NCBI RefSeq assembly: GCF_024158125.1 | Contig: NZ_JAMZFT010000002.1 | Span: 1,155,769-1,219,768, forward strand | Source of the DNA: Futiania mangrovi | Lineage (GTDB): Bacteria > Pseudomonadota > Alphaproteobacteria > Futianiales > Futianiaceae | Direction of reading: 5' to 3' | Length of the DNA: 64,000 bases | Part shown: positions 12,478 to 22,772 of the stretch, one piece after another | Layout: each line of letters starts with the position of its first letter | Position numbering within the stretch: the first letter of the stretch is position 1 | Notes under the pieces: model-generated | Told to the model about the DNA's origin: nothing | Databases searched by the model: none | What the model saw: only the letters and a program-made list of their open reading frames with translations | Program-made: the position numbers and the translations under genes

Positions 12478-13319
12478 CGTTCGAGACGCGCATCGGGCGG
12501 CGCTTCGCCCAATTGAAGGAAGAGGGGCGCGCGGCGCTCGTGACCTTCGTGACGGCGGGCGATCCGGACCGCGACACCTCCATGGCCATCGTCAAGGGCC
12601 TGCCCGCGGCGGGTGCCGACGTGATCGAGCTGGGGGTGCCCTTCACCGACCCGATGGCAGACGGCCCCTCGATCCAGGCAGCGGGCCTGCGCGCGCTCAA
12701 GGCCGGGCAGACGCTGAAGCGCACGCTCGCCATGGTGCGGGAGTTCCGGGAGGGCGACGGCGAGACGCCGCTCATCCTCATGGGCTACTACAACCCGATC
12801 TATGTCTACGGGGTCGAGGCGTTCCTGAAGGACGCGAAGGACGCTGGCGTCGACGGGCTGATCGTCGTCGACCTGCCGCCGGAGGAGGATGCGGAGCTGT
12901 GTATCCCTTCGCGCGCGGCGGGGATCGACTTCATCCGCCTCGCGACGCCCACGACCGACGACAGGCGCCTGCCCAAGGTGCTCACCAACACCGGCGGTTT
13001 CCTCTATTATGTCTCGATGACGGGAATCACCGGGTCAAAGTCGGCCGATTCCGGCGCGGTGGGCCGCGAGGTCGCGCGCATCAAGCGGCACACGGACCTT
13101 CCCGTCGCGGTCGGCTTCGGCATCAAGACGCCCGAGGCGGCGGCAGCCATTGCGGAGGTTGCCGACGGTGCGGTTGTCGGCTCTGCCATCGTCGACGTGA
13201 TCGCCCGCGGGCTCGATGCCGACGGCAAGGCGAAGCCCGGCCTGGTGGAGGAGGCGCTGGACTTCGTGGCGCGGCTGGCCGATGGCGTGCGCGGCGCGCG
13301 CAGCCGGGCGGCGGAATAG
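12474..13319 (+). CDS. trpA: tryptophan synthase alpha chain
   Basis: A 281-residue TIM barrel that releases indole from indole-3-glycerol phosphate. Catalytic Glu52 ([10 protein letters not shown]) and Asp63 ([10 protein letters not shown]) are present, as is the phosphate-binding end [11 protein letters not shown]...[10 protein letters not shown]. It starts with GTG inside the trpB stop (GTGA), the only start consistent with the family N-terminus [14 protein letters not shown] long in-frame extension upstream lies within trpB and is not real. Confidence 0.97.
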   Translation: MTFETRIGRRFAQLKEEGRAALVTFVTAGDPDRDTSMAIVKGLPAAGADVIELGVPFTDPMADGPSIQAAGLRALKAGQTLKRTLAMVREFREGDGETPLILMGYYNPIYVYGVEAFLKDAKDAGVDGLIVVDLPPEEDAELCIPSRAAGIDFIRLATPTTDDRRLPKVLTNTGGFLYYVSMTGITGSKSADSGAVGREVARIKRHTDLPVAVGFGIKTPEAAAAIAEVADGAVVGSAIVDVIARGLDADGKAKPGLVEEALDFVARLADGVRGARSRAAE

Positions 13320-13353
13320 GGATCTCCCCGGGGCGAGAGCGGAGACGGAACGC

Positions 13354-14358
13354 ATGAACTGGCTCACCGACTATGTCCGGCCGAAGATCAAGCAGGTCTT
13401 CCGCACGCGCGAGATGCCGGAGAATCTCTGGCAGAAGTGCGACTCCTGCGGCCAGATGATCTTCCACCGCGATTTCGAGGCGCAGCTTCACGTCTGCGAC
13501 AATTGCGGCCACCACATGAAGATCGGGCCGGATGCGCGGTTCCGGGCGCTGCTCGACGAAGGGACGATGGCCGCCGTCGAGGTGCCGGAGCCGATCGCCG
13601 ACCCGCTGAAGTTCCGCGACACCAAGCGCTACACCGACCGGCTGAAGGATGCGCGCTCGAAAACCGGGTTCAAGGACGCCGCAACCGTGGTCGAGGGGCA
13701 AATGGCGGGCGTGCCCGTCGTGCTCGCGGCCCATGCCTTCGACTTCATGGGCGGGTCGATGGGGATGGCGGTCGGAAATGCGCTGCTCGCGGCGGCGGAA
13801 CGCGCCGTGGCGCTCGGCGCGCCGCTCATCGCCTTCCCGGCGGCAGGCGGTGCGCGGATGCAGGAGGGAATCCTCTCGCTGATGCAGATGCCGCGCACGA
13901 CCGTCGCGGTGGAGATGCTGCGCGAGGCGGGTCTGCCCTTCATCGTTGTGCTCACCGACCCGACGACGGGCGGCGTGACCGCGTCCTACGCCATGCTGGG
14001 CGACATCCAGATCGCGGAGCCGGGCGCGCTCATCTGTTTCGCCGGTCCCCGCGTGATCGAGCAGACGATCCGCGAGAAGCTGCCTGAAGGGTTCCAGCGC
14101 GCGGAGTACCTGCTCGACCACGGCATGCTCGACATGGTGGTCGACCGCCGCCAGATGCGCGAGACACTGACCCTGGTGGTCGAGATGCTGATGCGGCCGG
14201 TGCCGCTGCCGCTGCTCGACGATGCGGAGGGGGCGGGCAAGTCCGCGGCTGGCCGCAAGCGCAAGGTTGCGGCGGAGAAGGATGCTGCCGGACCGTCCGT
14301 GGAATCGGAGGCCGCGGCGGACGCCGGCGGCGAGGCCGAGGCCCGGTCCAAGGGCTGA
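13354..14358 (+). CDS. accD: acetyl-CoA carboxylase carboxyltransferase subunit beta
   Basis: A 334-residue subunit that transfers the carboxyl group from biotin to acetyl-CoA for fatty acid synthesis. The N-terminal zinc ribbon has C29, C32, C48 and C51; the crotonase-type core includes [27 protein letters not shown] and [17 protein letters not shown]. The C-terminal 50 residues are an Ala/Lys/Glu-rich tail of low conservation. GGAG precedes ATG 13354. It is placed between trpA and folC, as in many alphaproteobacteria. Confidence 0.97.
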   Translation: MNWLTDYVRPKIKQVFRTREMPENLWQKCDSCGQMIFHRDFEAQLHVCDNCGHHMKIGPDARFRALLDEGTMAAVEVPEPIADPLKFRDTKRYTDRLKDARSKTGFKDAATVVEGQMAGVPVVLAAHAFDFMGGSMGMAVGNALLAAAERAVALGAPLIAFPAAGGARMQEGILSLMQMPRTTVAVEMLREAGLPFIVVLTDPTTGGVTASYAMLGDIQIAEPGALICFAGPRVIEQTIREKLPEGFQRAEYLLDHGMLDMVVDRRQMRETLTLVVEMLMRPVPLPLLDDAEGAGKSAAGRKRKVAAEKDAAGPSVESEAAADAGGEAEARSKG

Positions 14359-14389
14359 GCGAAGGCGGAGGGGCGGAGCCCGCGCAACC

Positions 14390-15733
14390 ATGACCGGACC
14401 CACCGACGCGGCGCCCGCGGGCGCTGCCGCCGCCCCCGATGCGGGCGGAAGCGACCGGGTGCTTGCACGCCTCATGGCGCTGCATCCCAAGCGAATCGAC
14501 CTCGTGCTCGACCGCGTGCACAGGCTGCTGGCCGCGCTTGGGCATCCGGAGCAGGCGTTGCCGCCCGTCTTCCACGTCGCGGGAACCAACGGCAAGGGTT
14601 CGGTCTGCGCGAACCTGCGCGCCATGCTGCAGGCGTCGGGCGCGCGCGTCCATGTCTACACCTCACCCCATCTCGTGCGCTTTCACGAGCGGATCCGCCT
14701 CGCGGGTGACCTGATTTCGGAGGACGCCCTGCTCGCCCTGCTGGAGGAGTGCGAGGCGGCGAACGGGGATGCGCCGATCACCTTTTTCGAGATCACGACC
14801 GCGGCGGCCTTCCTCGCCTTCTCGCGTACGCCCGCCGATGCGCTGGTGCTTGAGGTGGGGCTCGGCGGGCGTCTCGACGCGACCAACGTTGTCGACCGTC
14901 CGCTCGTGACCGTCATCACGCCCGTTTCCTACGACCACCAGGCGTTCCTGGGCGACACGCTCGCGCAGATCGCAGGCGAGAAGGCGGGGATCCTGAAGCC
15001 CGGCGTGCCCGCCGTCGTCGCGGCGCAGGAGCCGGACGCCATGCGCGCGATCGAGAAGCGCGCCCGCCAGGTCGGCGCACCTCTGACGGTGGAGGGCCGC
15101 GACTTCGAGGTACGGGAGGAGGGCGGCCGGATGGTCTACGAGGACGCCGCGGGCCTTCTCGACCTGCCGCGCCCACGCCTGCCCGGCCATCACCAGGTCT
15201 CGAACGCCGGTCTCGCCATCGCGGCCTTGCGGGCGCAGGACCGTTTCGCCCTGCCGACGCGCGCCTATGAGCGGGGGCTCGTCCGCGTCGAGTGGCCTGC
15301 CCGGCTGCAGCGGCTGACGCGCGGGCCGCTGGTGGAGACACTGACCTCCGACGACGAGGTCTGGCTCGACGGTGGGCATAACCCCGCGGCGGGCGCGGCG
15401 CTCGCGGGCGAGATGGCGGCGATGGAGGATGCCCGCCCGATGCCGCTCCATCTCGTGGTCGGCATGATCAACACCAAGGACGTGGGCGGTTTCCTTGCGC
15501 CCTTCGCAGGGCTGGCGCGCACCGTGACGGCGGTCACGATCCCGGGAGAAGAAGCCGCGGTTCCCGCCGCCGACATCGCCGCGGCGGCGCTTGCACACGG
15601 CTTCACGACGCGCACTGCCGACAGCGTGGACGACGCCCTGCGCCGCCTCGCCCGGGACGGAAACGACCCGCAAAGGGTGCTCCTCTGCGGGTCGCTCTAT
15701 CTCGCCGGGCAGATCCTGCGCGCCAATTCCTGA
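14390..15733 (+). CDS. folC: bifunctional folylpolyglutamate/dihydrofolate synthase
   Basis: A 447-residue Mur-ligase-family enzyme that adds glutamate to (dihydro)folate. The P-loop is GTNGKGS at residues 65-71, followed by YTSPHLVRFHERIR, the FFEITTAAAFLAF region, EVGLGGRLDATNVV and LDGGHNPAA. The N-terminus before residue 22 is an Ala/Pro-rich extension of uncertain use; a later start is possible but no better ATG with a ribosome site is seen. Last gene of the trp-acc-fol operon; it converges on trxA with only 19 bases between the stops. Confidence 0.95.
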   Translation: MTGPTDAAPAGAAAAPDAGGSDRVLARLMALHPKRIDLVLDRVHRLLAALGHPEQALPPVFHVAGTNGKGSVCANLRAMLQASGARVHVYTSPHLVRFHERIRLAGDLISEDALLALLEECEAANGDAPITFFEITTAAAFLAFSRTPADALVLEVGLGGRLDATNVVDRPLVTVITPVSYDHQAFLGDTLAQIAGEKAGILKPGVPAVVAAQEPDAMRAIEKRARQVGAPLTVEGRDFEVREEGGRMVYEDAAGLLDLPRPRLPGHHQVSNAGLAIAALRAQDRFALPTRAYERGLVRVEWPARLQRLTRGPLVETLTSDDEVWLDGGHNPAAGAALAGEMAAMEDARPMPLHLVVGMINTKDVGGFLAPFAGLARTVTAVTIPGEEAAVPAADIAAAALAHGFTTRTADSVDDALRRLARDGNDPQRVLLCGSLYLAGQILRANS

Positions 15734-15752
15734 CGGCGCGCGGGGGGCAGGG

Positions 15753-16073
15753 TCACACCGCCCCGTCGATCCACTCCACGATCTTGCCCTTGGGCAGCGC
15801 GCCGACCTTGGTCGCTGCGACCTGGCCATCCTTGAAGATCATCATCGTCGGGATGCCGCGCACGCCATACTTGGTGGGCGTCACCGGGTTTTCGTCGATG
15901 TTGATCTTCACGACCGTCAGCTTCTCGCCCAGTTCGCCGGAAATCTCTTCCAGCGCAGGGGCGATCTGGCGGCAGGGACCGCACCATTCGGCCCAGAAAT
16001 CCACGAGCACCGGCTTGCCGGATTTCAGCACATCGGCCTCGAAGCTTGCATCGGTCACCTTGGCGGTCGCCAT
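15753..16073 (-). CDS. trxA: thioredoxin
   Basis: A 106-residue thioredoxin with the WCGPC active site (Cys31 and Cys34), the cis-proline loop [11 protein letters not shown] and the NIDENP motif. It reduces disulfides in cytoplasmic proteins. The start at 16073 ([11 protein letters not shown]) fits the family and has GGAGAGG upstream; the 13 extra residues of the longer frame are unlikely. Transcribed away from addA's end by its own probable promoter. Confidence 0.97.
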   Translation of the reverse strand: MATAKVTDASFEADVLKSGKPVLVDFWAEWCGPCRQIAPALEEISGELGEKLTVVKINIDENPVTPTKYGVRGIPTMMIFKDGQVAATKVGALPKGKIVEWIDGAV

Positions 16074-16159
16074 CGGCCCTCTCCTCTCCTCATTGGGACA
16101 TGGGGTTCGCAAAACCGTTCGGACCAGCGCCGCGAGGGGCGCCGTGCCCTGACGAACTA

Positions 16160-16188
16160 GACCTAAGCAGCCCGGTCCGGGGCGTCAA
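16160..16188 (-). promoter_or_regulatory. trxA: probable sigma-70 promoter of trxA
   Basis: On the minus strand TTGACG (16188-16183) and TAGGTC (16165-16160) are 17 bases apart, about 90 bases before the trxA start. The -35 box overlaps the addA stop codon. Confidence 0.5.
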
Positions 16189-19100
16189 GCAAGCGGATGC
16201 GTGCCCGGCGCAAGACGGGCGAGCGCCGCGTCGAGGACGCCGTCGGCAAGCCGCATGGCGCGCGCCTCCCACGTCCAGACGAGCCAGCACGCGATCTCGC
16301 GCCCGGGATAGATCTCCCTCAGTGCGGCGCGATAGACCGCCATCTGCGCGGCATAGGCGTCGGGCACGTCCTTCACGTCTGCGGGCGGGGGGCGATTCGT
16401 CTTGTAGTCGGCGACGATGACCTGCGTGTCCGTAACCGCGAGCCGGTCGACCGTACCGCTCACCACCCGGCCGCCGAGGTCCGCAAGCACGCCTGCAAGC
16501 GGCACCTCGGCGCGGGAGCCCGGCGCGAACAGCGGTGCAAGCCCCTCTGTCGCCAGAACGCCCAGCGCCTCTTCCAGAAGCGCCCCGCGCACATCCTCAT
16601 CAAGGTCGCGGGCCGCGGTGTCGAGGTAGCGCCGGCCGGCCGCCGCGCGGTCCGCCACGGGAAGCTCGGGCAGGGTTTCCAGCAGGCGGTGGATCAGCGT
16701 GCCCCGGCGGCGGGCGAGACGCGCCCGTTCCGGATCGACCGCGCCCGGTCCCGGTTCCTCGCCCAGTGCCGCCGACGGACTGAGTGGGCGGGTCGGCCGC
16801 GGCTCCTCCCGGGGCGGCTGCCACAGCCAGGCGGGCGCGGGCGCGGGCGTTCGGGCAGCGGTGTCCGCTGCGGCCTGCGTGCGCACGCCCCCGTCGGTCG
16901 CGTAGTGCAGCACCGGGCGCTCGATGCCGGGAACCGCCGTCTCCTGCGCCCCGAGCCGCGCAAGCCCGTCGGTCACGAGCGCGTACCAGCTTCCCTCCGG
17001 CGCCTCCGGTTCGGCGCCCTCCTTCGGCTTGCCGCCCAGCGCGCCCGCCACGATCAACTGGTCGCGCGCCCGCGTCAGCGCGACGTAAAGCAGGCGGCGT
17101 TCCTCCCGCGCGATCTCCTTCTCTCGCCGTCCGCGTGCCTCCGCCACCGCGTCGGCATCGCTGTCCTTGCCGAGGCCCCAGACGGTCGCATTCAGGTCTG
17201 CATCGTGAAAGAGACCCGAGGTCTTCGACCCGTCGCTGGGCTTCGCCGTCGTGTCCGGCAGGATGACGATGTTGGCCTCGAGCCCCTTCGCCCCGTGCAC
17301 GGTCATGATGCGCACGGCGTCGGCCTGTTGCTCCATCTCGCGCTTCACCTCGTGCGCCGAGCGGCGGATCCAGTGCAGGAAGGCCTGAAGCGCCGGCGTG
17401 CCCGTCCGCTCGAAATCCAGCGCCTGTGCCAGCAGCTCGTCGACCGGATCGTGGATCTCCGGGCCCAGCCGGGCGGCAAGGCGCGTGCGCCCGCCCTCCG
17501 CCTCGAGCAGCCAGGAAAAGAACTCGAACGGCGCGGTGAAGTCCGCCCGCGCGCGGGCCCGGGCGAGCAGGCCGTGCGCCGCCGCGATCCCTGGCGCGGC
17601 ATCCGGTGCTGCCGCTGCCGTCTCCAGCGCGTGCCAGAGCGTGCCCGTCCGTTTCGGCGCGAGCGCGATCAGGTGGTCGTCCGACAGGCCGCACAGCGGC
17701 GTCTTGAGCGCGGTCGCAAGCGCCAGGTCGTTCTCTGGCAGCAGCGCCACCTCGGCCACGGCCAGCAGGTCCATCACGGAGATCTGCTCGGTCAGCATCA
17801 TGCGGTCGGTACCCGCCACGGGCACGCCCAGCGTCTTCAGTTCGCGGGCGAGCGCGCGGGCGAGCGCGTCGCGCTTTCGCACGAGGATGAGGATATCGCC
17901 GGGGCGCGCGTCGCGCTGCAGCGCCTCGATCCGTCTCGGCGCGAGACCCGACAGCCAGCCCGTGACCTGCTCGGCGATCAGGCGGGCGAGCCTCAGCCTG
18001 CCGCTCGCGGGCGAGGGGCGGTCGACCTCGGTCCACCAGGCATCCGGCTTGTCCTCCACGTCGCTCGCCAGCAGGGGCCACAGCTCGACGGAGCCCGGCT
18101 CGCCCTCCCGATAGGCGCGGTGGGCAATGGCGTCGTCCCCGTCGAAGACCAGGCCGTCGCGCGCTGCCGGATCGGCGAAGACCGCGTCCACGGCGTGCAG
18201 GACGGCGGGAACGGTGCGGAAGGAGGTGTCGAGCCGAGGCTCGGCCCAGCGCGCGCCGCCGGCGCGTGCAGCGCCGCGGAACGTCTCGCGCGTGGCCGCC
18301 ACGGCGCCGGGATCGGCCCCCTGGAAGCTGTAGATCGACTGCTTCTCGTCGCCCACGGCGAAGAGGGTGCGGGCGACCGGCCGCGCGCCCTCGCCCGCGA
18401 AGAACTCCTCGGTCAGCGCGCCGACGATCTGCCATTGCTCGGGGGCCGTGTCCTGCGCCTCGTCGACCAGCACATGGTCGATGCCGCCGTCGAGCTTGAA
18501 CAGCACCCAGGGCGTCATCCGGCCATGGACCAGCAGGTCGCGCGCCGCGTCGATCAGGTCGTCGTAGTCGAGCAGCGCGCGTGCCCGCTTGGCGATGCGG
18601 TAGCGGTCGTCGACCGCGTGCGCAACGGTCAGGATCGCGTCCATCGCCTCGAGCTGGCGCGCCGCGCGCACCCGCGCATCCGTCGCGACGACCCAGTCCT
18701 GGATTGCCTCCAGCGTGTCGGCGGCGGCGGGATCGGCCTTGAGCAGCCCCTTCGGCACAATCTTCTTGCGCGCCTCGCCCTTCTGCGTCAGGGCGAAGTC
18801 GCGGTAAGCCGCCTCGCGTGCGCCAGGCTCGTTCCCGCGCAGGGCGGCGAGCAGGCGGACGGCGCGCGGCGGAGCCTCCTTGCCCTTTTCCTGCGAGAGC
18901 TTCTCCAGCGCCTCCTGCCAGCCGTGGCGGCCGCTCTCCGCCGCGTACTCCGCGCGCGCCTGGTCTGCGGTGGTGCCGGGCGCAATGCCTAGGGTCGCGG
19001 CGAGCGCGGCAAGCTCCGCCTCCGCATCCCGCTCTCCCGTCCCGTGCCGCCGCCACAGGGTCTGCAGCGTGCGCACATGGCCGAGCAGCGTCTCGTGCGT

Positions 19101-19670
19101 GCAGACCTCCGACAGCCGGTCGACGGCGGCGGCGATCTCGCCCCGCTGTGCCGCGTCGAGGTGCGACAGCACGCCGTCGAACGCCTCGCCGAGCAGGGCC
19201 TTTGCGGTGCCCTCGTCGGCAACCTCGAAATGCGGGCTGAGCCCGGCCTCCAGCGGGAAGCGCTTCAACAGGCTTTCGCAGAAGGCGTGGATCGTCTGGA
19301 TCTTGAGGCCTCCGGGGGTCTCCAGCGCCCGCGCGAAGAGCCGCCGCGCGTCGCGCAGCCGGTCCGCGTCGGCGGCCTCGCCCGTCAATTCCTCCAGCGC
19401 CTCGTGAAGCTGTGCATCGGGCATGGTCGCCCAGCCGCCCAGCGTGCGGAAAAGGCGCGTCGCCATCTCGCTCGCCGCGGCCTTGGTGAAGGTGAGGCAG
19501 AGCAGGCGCGCCGGCGGCGTACCCGCCAGCAGAAGCCGCGCCACCCGGTCGACCAGCACGCGCGTCTTGCCGGAGCCCGCGTTCGCCGAAACCCAGACGG
19601 ACGCATCGGGCGCTGCGGCCGCGCGCTGCGGCGCGCGCACGCTCTCGCGGAATTCCGGTGTCAGGGTCAT
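16185..19670 (-). CDS. addA: double-strand break repair helicase-nuclease AddA
   Basis: A 1161-residue UvrD/Rep-type helicase with C-terminal nuclease, one half of the AddAB enzyme that resects double-strand breaks for RecA (the alphaproteobacterial stand-in for RecBCD). Walker A is ANAGSGKTR at about residue 30, the Walker B/DExx motif is VLVDEAQDTAPEQW, and VMTVHGAKGLE-like and ALTRARDQLIVAG helicase motifs follow. The nuclease motif near the C-terminus is VIVADYKTNRPP. The real start is ATG 19670, inside the addB stop (ATGA); the longer open frame lies within addB. Confidence 0.96.
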   Translation of the reverse strand: MTLTPEFRESVRAPQRAAAAPDASVWVSANAGSGKTRVLVDRVARLLLAGTPPARLLCLTFTKAAASEMATRLFRTLGGWATMPDAQLHEALEELTGEAADADRLRDARRLFARALETPGGLKIQTIHAFCESLLKRFPLEAGLSPHFEVADEGTAKALLGEAFDGVLSHLDAAQRGEIAAAVDRLSEVCTHETLLGHVRTLQTLWRRHGTGERDAEAELAALAATLGIAPGTTADQARAEYAAESGRHGWQEALEKLSQEKGKEAPPRAVRLLAALRGNEPGAREAAYRDFALTQKGEARKKIVPKGLLKADPAAADTLEAIQDWVVATDARVRAARQLEAMDAILTVAHAVDDRYRIAKRARALLDYDDLIDAARDLLVHGRMTPWVLFKLDGGIDHVLVDEAQDTAPEQWQIVGALTEEFFAGEGARPVARTLFAVGDEKQSIYSFQGADPGAVAATRETFRGAARAGGARWAEPRLDTSFRTVPAVLHAVDAVFADPAARDGLVFDGDDAIAHRAYREGEPGSVELWPLLASDVEDKPDAWWTEVDRPSPASGRLRLARLIAEQVTGWLSGLAPRRIEALQRDARPGDILILVRKRDALARALARELKTLGVPVAGTDRMMLTEQISVMDLLAVAEVALLPENDLALATALKTPLCGLSDDHLIALAPKRTGTLWHALETAAAAPDAAPGIAAAHGLLARARARADFTAPFEFFSWLLEAEGGRTRLAARLGPEIHDPVDELLAQALDFERTGTPALQAFLHWIRRSAHEVKREMEQQADAVRIMTVHGAKGLEANIVILPDTTAKPSDGSKTSGLFHDADLNATVWGLGKDSDADAVAEARGRREKEIAREERRLLYVALTRARDQLIVAGALGGKPKEGAEPEAPEGSWYALVTDGLARLGAQETAVPGIERPVLHYATDGGVRTQAAADTAARTPAPAPAWLWQPPREEPRPTRPLSPSAALGEEPGPGAVDPERARLARRRGTLIHRLLETLPELPVADRAAAGRRYLDTAARDLDEDVRGALLEEALGVLATEGLAPLFAPGSRAEVPLAGVLADLGGRVVSGTVDRLAVTDTQVIVADYKTNRPPPADVKDVPDAYAAQMAVYRAALREIYPGREIACWLVWTWEARAMRLADGVLDAALARLAPGTHPLA

Positions 19671-22600
19671 GCGACATCCTCCGCGTCGCCCGCGTCGCCC
19701 GCCGTCCATTCGCGCACGCGGGCGAGGTGGTCGTAGTCGCCCTCCGCCGCCACGCTCTGCGGCAGCAGGCGGGAGAGATAGCCCACGTCCGGATCGTCGA
19801 AGCGCGCCACGCGGTCGGCCAAGCCCGCGCGCGCCTCCGCGGCCAGTTCGGCGGCGGTTTTCGGGGGCTTTGAAGCGAGCGCGGATCGTTCGTTGCCGGC
19901 CTCGCGCCCGCCCTTCAGTTCGACATAGGTGAGCGCCGTCACCTCGCGGGGGCCGAGGCCGCCCAGTCCGCCCGCCATCAGCATTGCGGCCTCCAGCGGC
20001 AATTGCGGGCTGAGGCCGCTCGCCACCGTGCCCGGCGTCGCGCCGCTGCCGGTCTTGTAGTCGATGATCTCCGCCGTGCCGTCGGGCAGCAGGTCGATGC
20101 GGTCGGCGGTGCCGGTCAGCAGGAAGGGCCCCGCAGGCCCTTCGACTGCAAGCTCGCCCCGCACCTCGACATCGAGCGGGACCTTGCCCTTTGCGCGGCG
20201 CACCCGCTCCCAGTCGAGGAACCAGGCCGCCGCGCGGCGGAACTTGCCCCACCAGAGCGCGTGCGCGCCGGGAAAATCCTCCAGGTCGGCGAAGGCGGCG
20301 CGGCCCGCAGCCTCGAGCTGCGCTTCGGCGTCGGCGGGCAGCGGACCGTCGCCCACGGCCCGCGTGAACGCCTCGAGCGCTGCATGGAGCGCGGTGCCCC
20401 GGTCACGGGCGTCAGGCTCCGCATCGAGCGGGTCGAGGGGCGAGAGCCTCAGCACATATTGCGCATAGATCTCGTAGGGGTCCCGGATCCACCGTTCGAT
20501 CCGCGTGACCGAGAGGCGGCGCGGGCGCAGATGGACGGGTGGCTTCGGTGCGGGCCGACCCGGCCCTTCGACCCGGTCCGCCCGGTCGAGCGCGGCGGCC
20601 CAGCTGCCCGCGTCATGGGCATGTGCCAGCGCCTTCAGCGCGTCCTCGCCGTTGAGACCCTGCACGAGGCTTTCGATTCGCGTCAGCCAGCGCGAGGCAA
20701 CCTGCGGCTTGCCGCCCGCCTTCTCCGCGCGCGTCAGGTGCACGGTTTCGCCGCCCAGCGCCTGCGCCAGGTCGTGCGCGGCGAGGCCGAGGCGCCGTTC
20801 GGGCGGCAACAGGCCCAGCGCAGTCCGCATTCCGCGCGTGAGCCAGGGATCGGCATCCGGCACCTGCGGCCACGTCCCTTCGTTCAGCCCGCCGAGGATC
20901 AGCACGTCGGCCGTCGTCATGCGCGCTTCCGCCGCACCGAGGATCTTCAGCCGCGGATGCGTCGCCGCCCGTTGCCGCACGGACACCTGGTCCATCAGCC
21001 GGCGCAGGATCGCGCCCGTTTCGGCCCCCGTTACCGCGAGTGCGCCGTCGGGCGCGCTGGCGAGGCGGTCGAGAAGTTGCGCAGCCGCGTCGCCCGCGTC
21101 GCCGTGCCACAGCCGATCTCCCCCGGCCTGCGCGTTCGTGCGCGCAACGGCGAGCGCGGCATCCTCCAGCGCGCGCGCGATCTCCGGCAGGGGCGCGGGT
21201 CCGTCCGCGAACAGGCGCGCGAGAGGGGCAAGCGACGATTGCAGCCGCCGGAGCAGGTTGTCGGCGTCCGCGAGGTCCCGGTCGCGCACGCCGTGGGGAA
21301 CCGCGCGCCGGCCGCCTTCCGCCAGCTTGCGACGCCGCGAGGTCACGATATGGCGCAGGGTGCCTAGCCCGGGGGCCGGCCGCGGCCCCCGCAGGATCGC
21401 GCGGTCGAGCGTGCGCGCCGCGCGCCGGCACGCCGCCGGATCGAGACCCAGCGCAGCAAGTGGATGTTTGAGCAGGGAGAGCAGCGCGACGGGTGCTGCC
21501 TCTTCTGCCGCCACCTCCAGGAGATGCAGCAGGAACGCGCCCGGTGCGGTCTTGCTGAGCGGCGTGCCGCCTGTGTCGTCGACCTCCACCCCCCAGCGGC
21601 GGAGCGCGGCCTGCACGCGCCGCGCCAGCATCCGGTCTGGGGTCACCAGCGCGGCGGTGCGGCCCGGCGTCTCCAGCGTCTCGCGCATGAGCACGGCGAT
21701 CAGCGCCGCCTCCTCCCGCGGGCCGGGCGCGCGGTGCAGGGCAAGGCCCTTCAGAGGATCGCCCTCCGCAGGCGCGTGCGCGGCAAGTCCGCCCCAGCGG
21801 TCCGTCGACTCCGCCGGGCGCAGCGCCTCCGACACGAGCCAGCGCCGGGCGCGCGCGTCGGCGGTGTCGTGCGCCCCGCAGCCCGGCCAGCGCCGCACGT
21901 CCGCACGCGTCAGTCCCAGCTCGTCCAGCACGCGCGCCAGGCCGAACTGCGGATGATCGGGGGTGAGGGTGCGGAAGGTCTCCTCCTCCAGCGTCTCGTC
22001 CAGGCCCGGCAGTACCACCGCGCCGCCGGGAGATCGTGCGACGGCGGCGAGCAGGCGGCGCGTCGCGGGTACGCTTCCGGTCGAGCCCGCGGCGATCACC
22101 GGCCCCGGCATGCCGCCCGCCACGACACGCGCGGTCAGCGCGTCGATCGTCGCGTCGCGCACCATCGCCACGTCGCCCAGGCCCAGCGCCCGCAGCCGCT
22201 CCGGCCAGGCGGCCAGCACATGGGCGAGCAGGGTCTGCGTCGTCTCCCAATGGGCGCTCAGTTCGGCGAGCCGATCCCGCCACTCGGGTCCCACGCAGGC
22301 CGCGAGCACGGTGTCGAGGCCGTCTGCGCCCACGCCCTCCGCCGTCATCTCGTCGATCAGCCGCGCAAGGTCACCCGCCAGCGCCAGCGCGCGCGGCGCA
22401 TCGAGGTCGAGGCCGTCGACCACACCGCCGTCGAGGATCAGGCGCGCCAGCAGCATCTCGCGGTGCACGGGGTCGACCGCGGGGGGCAGGTCGAGCGCCG
22501 CCGCTTCCGTCCCCGTTGGCATTTCGGCGGCCTCGGTTCCCGCATCGGCGATCGCGCGCAGGCGCGGCAGCAGCGTCAGGCGGCCGCCGCCCTCGCGCAG

Positions 22601-22768
22601 GAATGCCTCGCGCAGCGTGACCACCGCGCGCCGTGTCGGCACCAGCAGCGTCACGTCGGCGAGGGCCAGAGGATCGGCGCGTCCGTGCGCCCGCAGCACC
22701 TCGCGCGCGACGAGGTCCGCGAAGGGCAGCCCCGCGGGGATGGTGAAGACCGCCGGCCCGCCGGCCAT
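19667..22768 (-). CDS. addB: double-strand break repair protein AddB, alphaproteobacterial type
   Basis: A 1033-residue partner of AddA. The N-terminal inactive-helicase portion begins FTIPAGLPFADLVAREVL and LLVPTRRAVVTLREAFL; the C-terminal nuclease domain carries GTAEIIDYKTGSGATPG, the Asp-Tyr-Lys core of RecB-type nucleases. The overall layout matches the alphaproteobacterial AddB subfamily. Start ATG 22768 is four bases after the murU stop, and its stop overlaps addA, so the whole tsaE-amgK-murU-addB-addA block is probably one transcript. Confidence 0.95.
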   Translation of the reverse strand: MAGGPAVFTIPAGLPFADLVAREVLRAHGRADPLALADVTLLVPTRRAVVTLREAFLREGGGRLTLLPRLRAIADAGTEAAEMPTGTEAAALDLPPAVDPVHREMLLARLILDGGVVDGLDLDAPRALALAGDLARLIDEMTAEGVGADGLDTVLAACVGPEWRDRLAELSAHWETTQTLLAHVLAAWPERLRALGLGDVAMVRDATIDALTARVVAGGMPGPVIAAGSTGSVPATRRLLAAVARSPGGAVVLPGLDETLEEETFRTLTPDHPQFGLARVLDELGLTRADVRRWPGCGAHDTADARARRWLVSEALRPAESTDRWGGLAAHAPAEGDPLKGLALHRAPGPREEAALIAVLMRETLETPGRTAALVTPDRMLARRVQAALRRWGVEVDDTGGTPLSKTAPGAFLLHLLEVAAEEAAPVALLSLLKHPLAALGLDPAACRRAARTLDRAILRGPRPAPGLGTLRHIVTSRRRKLAEGGRRAVPHGVRDRDLADADNLLRRLQSSLAPLARLFADGPAPLPEIARALEDAALAVARTNAQAGGDRLWHGDAGDAAAQLLDRLASAPDGALAVTGAETGAILRRLMDQVSVRQRAATHPRLKILGAAEARMTTADVLILGGLNEGTWPQVPDADPWLTRGMRTALGLLPPERRLGLAAHDLAQALGGETVHLTRAEKAGGKPQVASRWLTRIESLVQGLNGEDALKALAHAHDAGSWAAALDRADRVEGPGRPAPKPPVHLRPRRLSVTRIERWIRDPYEIYAQYVLRLSPLDPLDAEPDARDRGTALHAALEAFTRAVGDGPLPADAEAQLEAAGRAAFADLEDFPGAHALWWGKFRRAAAWFLDWERVRRAKGKVPLDVEVRGELAVEGPAGPFLLTGTADRIDLLPDGTAEIIDYKTGSGATPGTVASGLSPQLPLEAAMLMAGGLGGLGPREVTALTYVELKGGREAGNERSALASKPPKTAAELAAEARAGLADRVARFDDPDVGYLSRLLPQSVAAEGDYDHLARVREWTAGDAGDAEDVA

Positions 22769-22772
22769 CGGC